In this document: positions 5,715 through 8,693 of the stretch, piece by piece | How positions within the stretch are numbered: the stretch's first letter is position 1 | Layout: each line of letters opens with the position of its first letter | Program-made: the position numbers and the translations under genes | Notes under the pieces: model-generated | The model's database searches: none | What the model was told of the DNA's origin: nothing | Seen by the model: the letters and a program-made list of their open reading frames with translations, nothing else | From: JBBRLG01 sp038231495 | GTDB taxonomy: Bacteria > Planctomycetota > Planctomycetia > Gemmatales > Gemmataceae | Length of the DNA stretch: 8,693 nucleotides | Assembly (NCBI GenBank): GCA_038231495.1 | Contig: JBBRLG010000315.1 | Coordinates: 1 to 8,693 of the forward strand | Direction: 5' to 3'

Positions 5715-7552
5715 CCCTTCGTTGCCGGCTCGGTCACGTCGTGCAATTGGTTCAGCGCCGGGCCGTCGATCCGCTGGCGCACGCCGCGCGGCCAACGAAT
5801 TTCTACCCAGTCGATCTTTGAACGATCGCCCAGGCCGAAGTGGGTCGTCTTGGACGACTGGGACAGGTAGCCGCCCGCGGCCTGGACCTGGCGCACGAAA
5901 ACTTCGTCGCCGACGTGGACCTGCACCACGGCCCCAATGGCGTCGCGGTTGCTGTGCGTGCCGGTCAGCCGGAAGGCGACGTATTTTTTCTTGGGAAACT
6001 GGTTGCGGTAGTAGTAGGCGGGGCCGTTGAAATTGTTGACGACGAGGTCGAGCCGCCCGTCGCCGTCGAAGTCGCCGACGGCGACGCTGCGCGAACTCTT
6101 CGGGGCCGGCTTGCCGCCGATCTTTTCGTCGAGGTCGCGGCCTCCCGGCGGCGGCTCGATGCCCAGCGCCGCCGCCCGGTTCGTAAAGGTGCCGTCGCCG
6201 TTGTTCATTAGCAGGTAGTTCGGCCAGTAGAAGAACGGCTGGCCCATGCCGGCGGGCTGGAAAACGTCCTCGTGACCGTCGTTGTCGAAATCCCCCACCG
6301 CTACGCCCCACGGCCAAAACGTTTCGAGACCGACCGCGTCCGAAACTTCCTTGAACTTGCCGCCGCCGAGGTTCTTGAAAAAGGTGTTGCCGAAAACCAC
6401 TTCCTCGTAGCGGACGTGGACCATCGCGGCGAAATCCTGTTCGGCGGCCACATCTTCCGGCCGGTCGAAGAAACGACCGCCGAGCAGCTGCTTGTACTTC
6501 TTCTTCTCGTCGATGGACGCCGGGTCGGTGCGGTCGGTAGTCCACATGTCCGAGTGCATATCGACCATATACAGGTCGAGCCGGCCGTCGTTGGTAGAAC
6601 TGAAAACCCGCGCGCCCATGCCGCCCCACGAGGTCGGGCCGAGCGTTTCCAGGGTCACGTCGGTGAAGGTGCCGTTGCCGTTGTTGCGGTAGAGCTGCGC
6701 CCGGCCGAACATGTTCGTGATGAGCACGTCCGGGAAGCCGTCGTCGTTGTAATCGAAGACCGCGGCGTCGGCGGCCCAACCCAGACCCTTGAGACCGGCC
6801 TTGGCCGTCACTTCCGTAAAGGTGCCGTCGCCGTTGTTGTGGTAGAGGAGGTTGTACTCCTTCGCACTCGCCGCCGTCTGCGGCAGCGACTCCTTGCCGA
6901 CGTAGTGCCGGTCGGACGGGTCCACGGCGTCGGTCGTCCACTTGGCCGTTTGCAGCACGAGCAGGTCGAGGAAGCCGTCGTTGTCGTAGTCGAAGAAGAT
7001 GCCCATTTGCGAGTGGCCGACGTGTTCGAGGCCGGCTTCCCTGGTCACGTCCTTGAATTTGCCGTCGCCCAGGTTGCGAAACAGCACGTTGCCGCCGCGC
7101 GTGCTGGTGACGAACAGGTCCTGACGGCCCTTGTTGAGGGTGTCGGCAAAGACCGCGCCCGTGCAGATGCGGTCGCCCAGCGCGACGCCGGCCCGCTGCG
7201 TCACGTCCTCGAAAGTGCCGTCGCCCTTGTTGCGGTAGAGGGCGTTGGGGCCGAGTTGGTTGACGAAATAAATGTCGTCGTGGCCGTCGCCGTCGAAGTC
7301 AGCCACCGCAACGCCGCTGCCGTGGTCGTACAGGTTGATCTTGAACTTCTCGCCCTGTTCGCTGGGCAGGTAGGCCATGCGAAAGTGGATGCCGACTTCA
7401 GCGGCGGCTTCGCGAAAGGCGGCGGGGTTGCCGCCGTTGACGGTCTGCGGACCGCCGCGAAACAGGTAAGCGGCCCCGCCTATGCCAACCGCCAGCACCA
7501 GGGCCGCGACCAGGTAGACGATCGGGGAGAAGCGGCGTTGAGGGGTAGCCAC
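5711..7552 (-). CDS. Membrane-anchored FG-GAP/VCBS repeat protein with C-terminal ASPIC/UnbV domain (CRTAC1 family)
   Basis: A 613-residue protein. Residues 11-31 form a single hydrophobic segment after a basic start, so it is either an uncleaved anchor or a signal peptide; the rest is extracytoplasmic. It is a beta-propeller of FG-GAP repeats with Ca-binding loops DFDGDGHDD (85-93), DYDNDGFLD (188-196), DYNDDGFPD (267-275), DFDNDGHED (421-429) and DFDGDGRLD (494-502). Two further loops at 136-145 and 318-326 are degenerate. Repeats of the form LYRNNGNGTFTDVT follow the loops. The ASPIC/UnbV domain spans about 530-608 (SNRDAIGAVVQV, GGYLSQSS, HFGLGD, DWVEIRWPRG). Such proteins are abundant in planctomycetes and are thought to act in surface adhesion or binding; the ligand is unknown. 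The start is GTG at 7552 with a good ribosome site. It lies 61 nt after the membrane-protein gene and overlaps the next gene by ATGA. Confidence 0.93.
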   Translation of the reverse strand: MATPQRRFSPIVYLVAALVLAVGIGGAAYLFRGGPQTVNGGNPAAFREAAAEVGIHFRMAYLPSEQGEKFKINLYDHGSGVAVADFDGDGHDDIYFVNQLGPNALYRNKGDGTFEDVTQRAGVALGDRICTGAVFADTLNKGRQDLFVTSTRGGNVLFRNLGDGKFKDVTREAGLEHVGHSQMGIFFDYDNDGFLDLLVLQTAKWTTDAVDPSDRHYVGKESLPQTAASAKEYNLLYHNNGDGTFTEVTAKAGLKGLGWAADAAVFDYNDDGFPDVLITNMFGRAQLYRNNGNGTFTDVTLETLGPTSWGGMGARVFSSTNDGRLDLYMVDMHSDMWTTDRTDPASIDEKKKYKQLLGGRFFDRPEDVAAEQDFAAMVHVRYEEVVFGNTFFKNLGGGKFKEVSDAVGLETFWPWGVAVGDFDNDGHEDVFQPAGMGQPFFYWPNYLLMNNGDGTFTNRAAALGIEPPPGGRDLDEKIGGKPAPKSSRSVAVGDFDGDGRLDLVVNNFNGPAYYYRNQFPKKKYVAFRLTGTHSNRDAIGAVVQVHVGDEVFVRQVQAAGGYLSQSSKTTHFGLGDRSKIDWVEIRWPRGVRQRIDGPALNQLHDVTEPATKG

Positions 7553-7558
7553 TCGATG

Positions 7559-7566
7559 TCCTTTCC
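7559..7566 (-). promoter_or_regulatory. Shine-Dalgarno sequence of the FG-GAP gene
   Basis: GGAAAGGA on the minus strand, 6 nt before the GTG at 7552. It supports this GTG as the start and places the hydrophobic anchor at the N-terminus. Confidence 0.65.
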
Positions 7567-7613
7567 GTCGGAGGCGATCGGCAAAATCACCTCACGCAGA
7601 GGCGGCATTTTCG

Positions 7614-8657
7614 TCATGCCAGGGCCAATTCAAGGGAGATCATTACTACCGACCCAAGATACCCGAAAAGTCCCTGGACCAGAAGGCGGCGAATCATACT
7701 CGGCAAGAACGGCCGCACCTCCGGTCCGTCGGCCACGAAGCCGGCCACGCACGCCCAACCCACGGAAAAGCAGCCGCCCAGGAAAAGCGCGACCGCCACG
7801 AGGCTCTCCGGCGCCTTGGGAATGAGATCGTAGGGGCAGTGGTGGTACGGCAGGTGCAACAGCTTCGGCGCGGCCGTTTCGACCAAAAACACGGCGTTGA
7901 CTGCCAGAGACAACACCGCTCCCAGGAGCAGCACCAACAACCAGCCGCGCGGCGCGCGGTCGCGGAAGAACCAGCCGTAGGCGCCCAGGGCCACAACCAT
8001 GCCGACGTTGACCGCATAGTAGGCGGCGTAGAGCCAGGGGGTTGCCGGGTCGTCCGTCCAAGCGTCCGGCAAGAACCGGGCGGCGTCGGACCCCCGGTCG
8101 AACACCACGGTGCAGCAGCCGGCGGCCGGAAACTCCTCCTTCTTCGGAATGGTGAGGTAGGCGACTTCGGCCGCGGCGTCGCCCACGGCCAGCAGACCGC
8201 CGGCCAGCAGCACGGCCAGGACGCGGCCGGTAAGCGGCGCCGAGGTCGTGCGGCGGTTGAGCAAGTACAGCACGAACCAGGCTCCGCTCAGGAATACCAG
8301 CGCGGGCTTCGTCACCTGAAGCGCCTGCACGAGTGCCGGCAGAAACCGAGCGGCCCCGCGGCTACCCGCCCCGATGCGGGTGACGCCGTAAACGCACATG
8401 ACGCCCGGCCATTCCGGAACATAGCTTTGCAGCAACAGGTACAAGACGGGCCACGAGACGACGTTGAGCGCGAGCAACAGGCCTGCCGTCAGGAAAAGAA
8501 GGTAGGAACGGTCTTCCCAAAGCGTGCGGTCGGCAAGTGCGTCGCGCCGTCGCCAGGCCCGCCAAGTCAGGGATGCCAGGCACAGTACGAACAGCCCCAG
8601 GCCGAGGCGCAGCAGCGTGAGAAAGGCGTCCAACACGGCGTAGGCGTTAAGGATCAT
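7614..8657 (-). CDS. Eight-helix integral membrane protein with Cys/His motifs in outer loops, family not recognised
   Basis: A 347-residue protein with hydrophobic segments near 10-30, 52-78, 113-133, 144-164, 207-230, 239-259, 284-308 and 324-345. Loops after helices 1, 3, 5 and 7 are basic (TWRAWRRRDA, NRRTTSAPLTGR, FRDRAPRG, PSMIRR), so the positive-inside rule puts them in the cytoplasm. The other loops, on the outer face, hold EWPGVMCVYGV (82-92, Cys88), AAGCCTVVFD (178-187, Cys181-Cys182) and LPYHHCPYDLI (269-279, His272, His273, Cys274). This pattern suggests a metal, heme or disulfide function on the outside, as an inference only. I do not recognise the family with certainty. It is the first gene of the minus-strand operon, and its stop overlaps an ATG (ATGA at 7617-7614). 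Confidence 0.85.
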   Translation of the reverse strand: MILNAYAVLDAFLTLLRLGLGLFVLCLASLTWRAWRRRDALADRTLWEDRSYLLFLTAGLLLALNVVSWPVLYLLLQSYVPEWPGVMCVYGVTRIGAGSRGAARFLPALVQALQVTKPALVFLSGAWFVLYLLNRRTTSAPLTGRVLAVLLAGGLLAVGDAAAEVAYLTIPKKEEFPAAGCCTVVFDRGSDAARFLPDAWTDDPATPWLYAAYYAVNVGMVVALGAYGWFFRDRAPRGWLLVLLLGAVLSLAVNAVFLVETAAPKLLHLPYHHCPYDLIPKAPESLVAVALFLGGCFSVGWACVAGFVADGPEVRPFLPSMIRRLLVQGLFGYLGSVVMISLELALA

Positions 8658-8662
8658 GGGAT

Positions 8663-8668
8663 ATTATA
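8663..8668 (-). promoter_or_regulatory. Consensus -10 box just upstream of the membrane-protein gene
   Basis: A perfect TATAAT on the minus strand, ending 5 nt before the ATG at 8657. Transcription starting 6-8 nt after the box would begin at or next to the ATG, implying a leaderless mRNA; indeed no Shine-Dalgarno sequence is visible. Upstream, GTCACA (4 of 6 to the -35 consensus, 15-nt spacer) or TTGCGT (19-nt spacer) are weak -35 candidates near the window edge. Confidence 0.45.
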
Positions 8669-8693
8669 CTGCCCGCGGTCCAATGTGACGCAA

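Noticed and set aside
5090..5870. Overlapping plus-strand frames across the palindrome and the small secreted gene
   Set aside because: Arg/Pro-rich translations run through a palindromic repeat and antisense to a gene with a good signal peptide and an ATGA overlap.
5370..6941. Minus-strand frame of 523 codons overlapping the FG-GAP gene
   Set aside because: Only its last 114 codons (from 5714) are a gene; the upstream part is an Arg/Gly-rich out-of-frame reading of the FG-GAP sequence.
6272..7825. Long plus-strand open frame of 517 codons opposite the FG-GAP gene
   Set aside because: It is the complement of a clear FG-GAP/ASPIC coding sequence; its translation is a low-complexity Val/Ala/Glu/Arg-rich string without domains, an effect of high GC in the third codon position.

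Overview
The window reads as a piece of a high-GC planctomycete chromosome, most likely from the Gemmataceae or a close relative. This is inferred from the gene families seen (an FG-GAP/ASPIC-UnbV protein of CRTAC1 type, a remnant of the OmpL-like beta-barrel porin family, and a small secreted Cys-containing protein), from the palindromic intergenic repeats, and from loosely spaced genes on alternating strands. No 16S rRNA or other marker is present, so the assignment is tentative. No phage, CRISPR, tRNA or intact insertion sequence was found.

Layout: (1) 1-236 has no gene but is unusually rich in inverted repeats nested inside a long-range pairing. (2) 237-1975, minus strand: a RarD/EamA permease followed 89 nt later by a coiled-coil C4 zinc-ribbon protein. 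(3) 1976-2242: a divergent intergenic region carrying three copies of a roughly 29-nt hairpin repeat, two direct and one inverted. (4) 2243-4159, plus strand: a full-length ABCB-type exporter with all nucleotide-binding motifs. (5) 4157-4986, minus strand: a decayed outer-membrane beta-barrel gene, converging on the ABC gene and broken in three ways (a 14-bp tandem duplication that shifts the frame, a nonsense codon, and loss of the 3' end exactly at the ABC stop codon). (6) 4987-5369: a non-coding stretch dominated by a large nested palindrome at 5187-5349 that contains two terminator-like hairpins pointing at each other. (7) 5370-8657, minus strand: a probable three-gene operon. It encodes an eight-helix membrane protein with Cys/His motifs in its outer loops, an anchored extracytoplasmic FG-GAP/ASPIC-UnbV protein, and a 114-residue secreted protein whose start overlaps the previous stop as ATGA.

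How the genes may work together: the three operon products are all predicted to sit in or outside the cytoplasmic membrane, so a joint envelope function is plausible, but nothing in the sequence states what it is. The operon seems to start at a consensus TATAAT box 5 nt before the ATG of its first gene (possible leaderless mRNA) and to end at the palindrome just after its last gene. The rarD and zinc-ribbon genes may be co-transcribed. The ABC exporter stands alone, with no obvious terminator before the antisense porin remnant.

The most notable items are the poorly characterised envelope operon with its Cys/His membrane protein, the two palindromic repeat elements, and the readable decay history of the porin pseudogene. 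I did not find convincing evidence for a completely new defence or mobile system.
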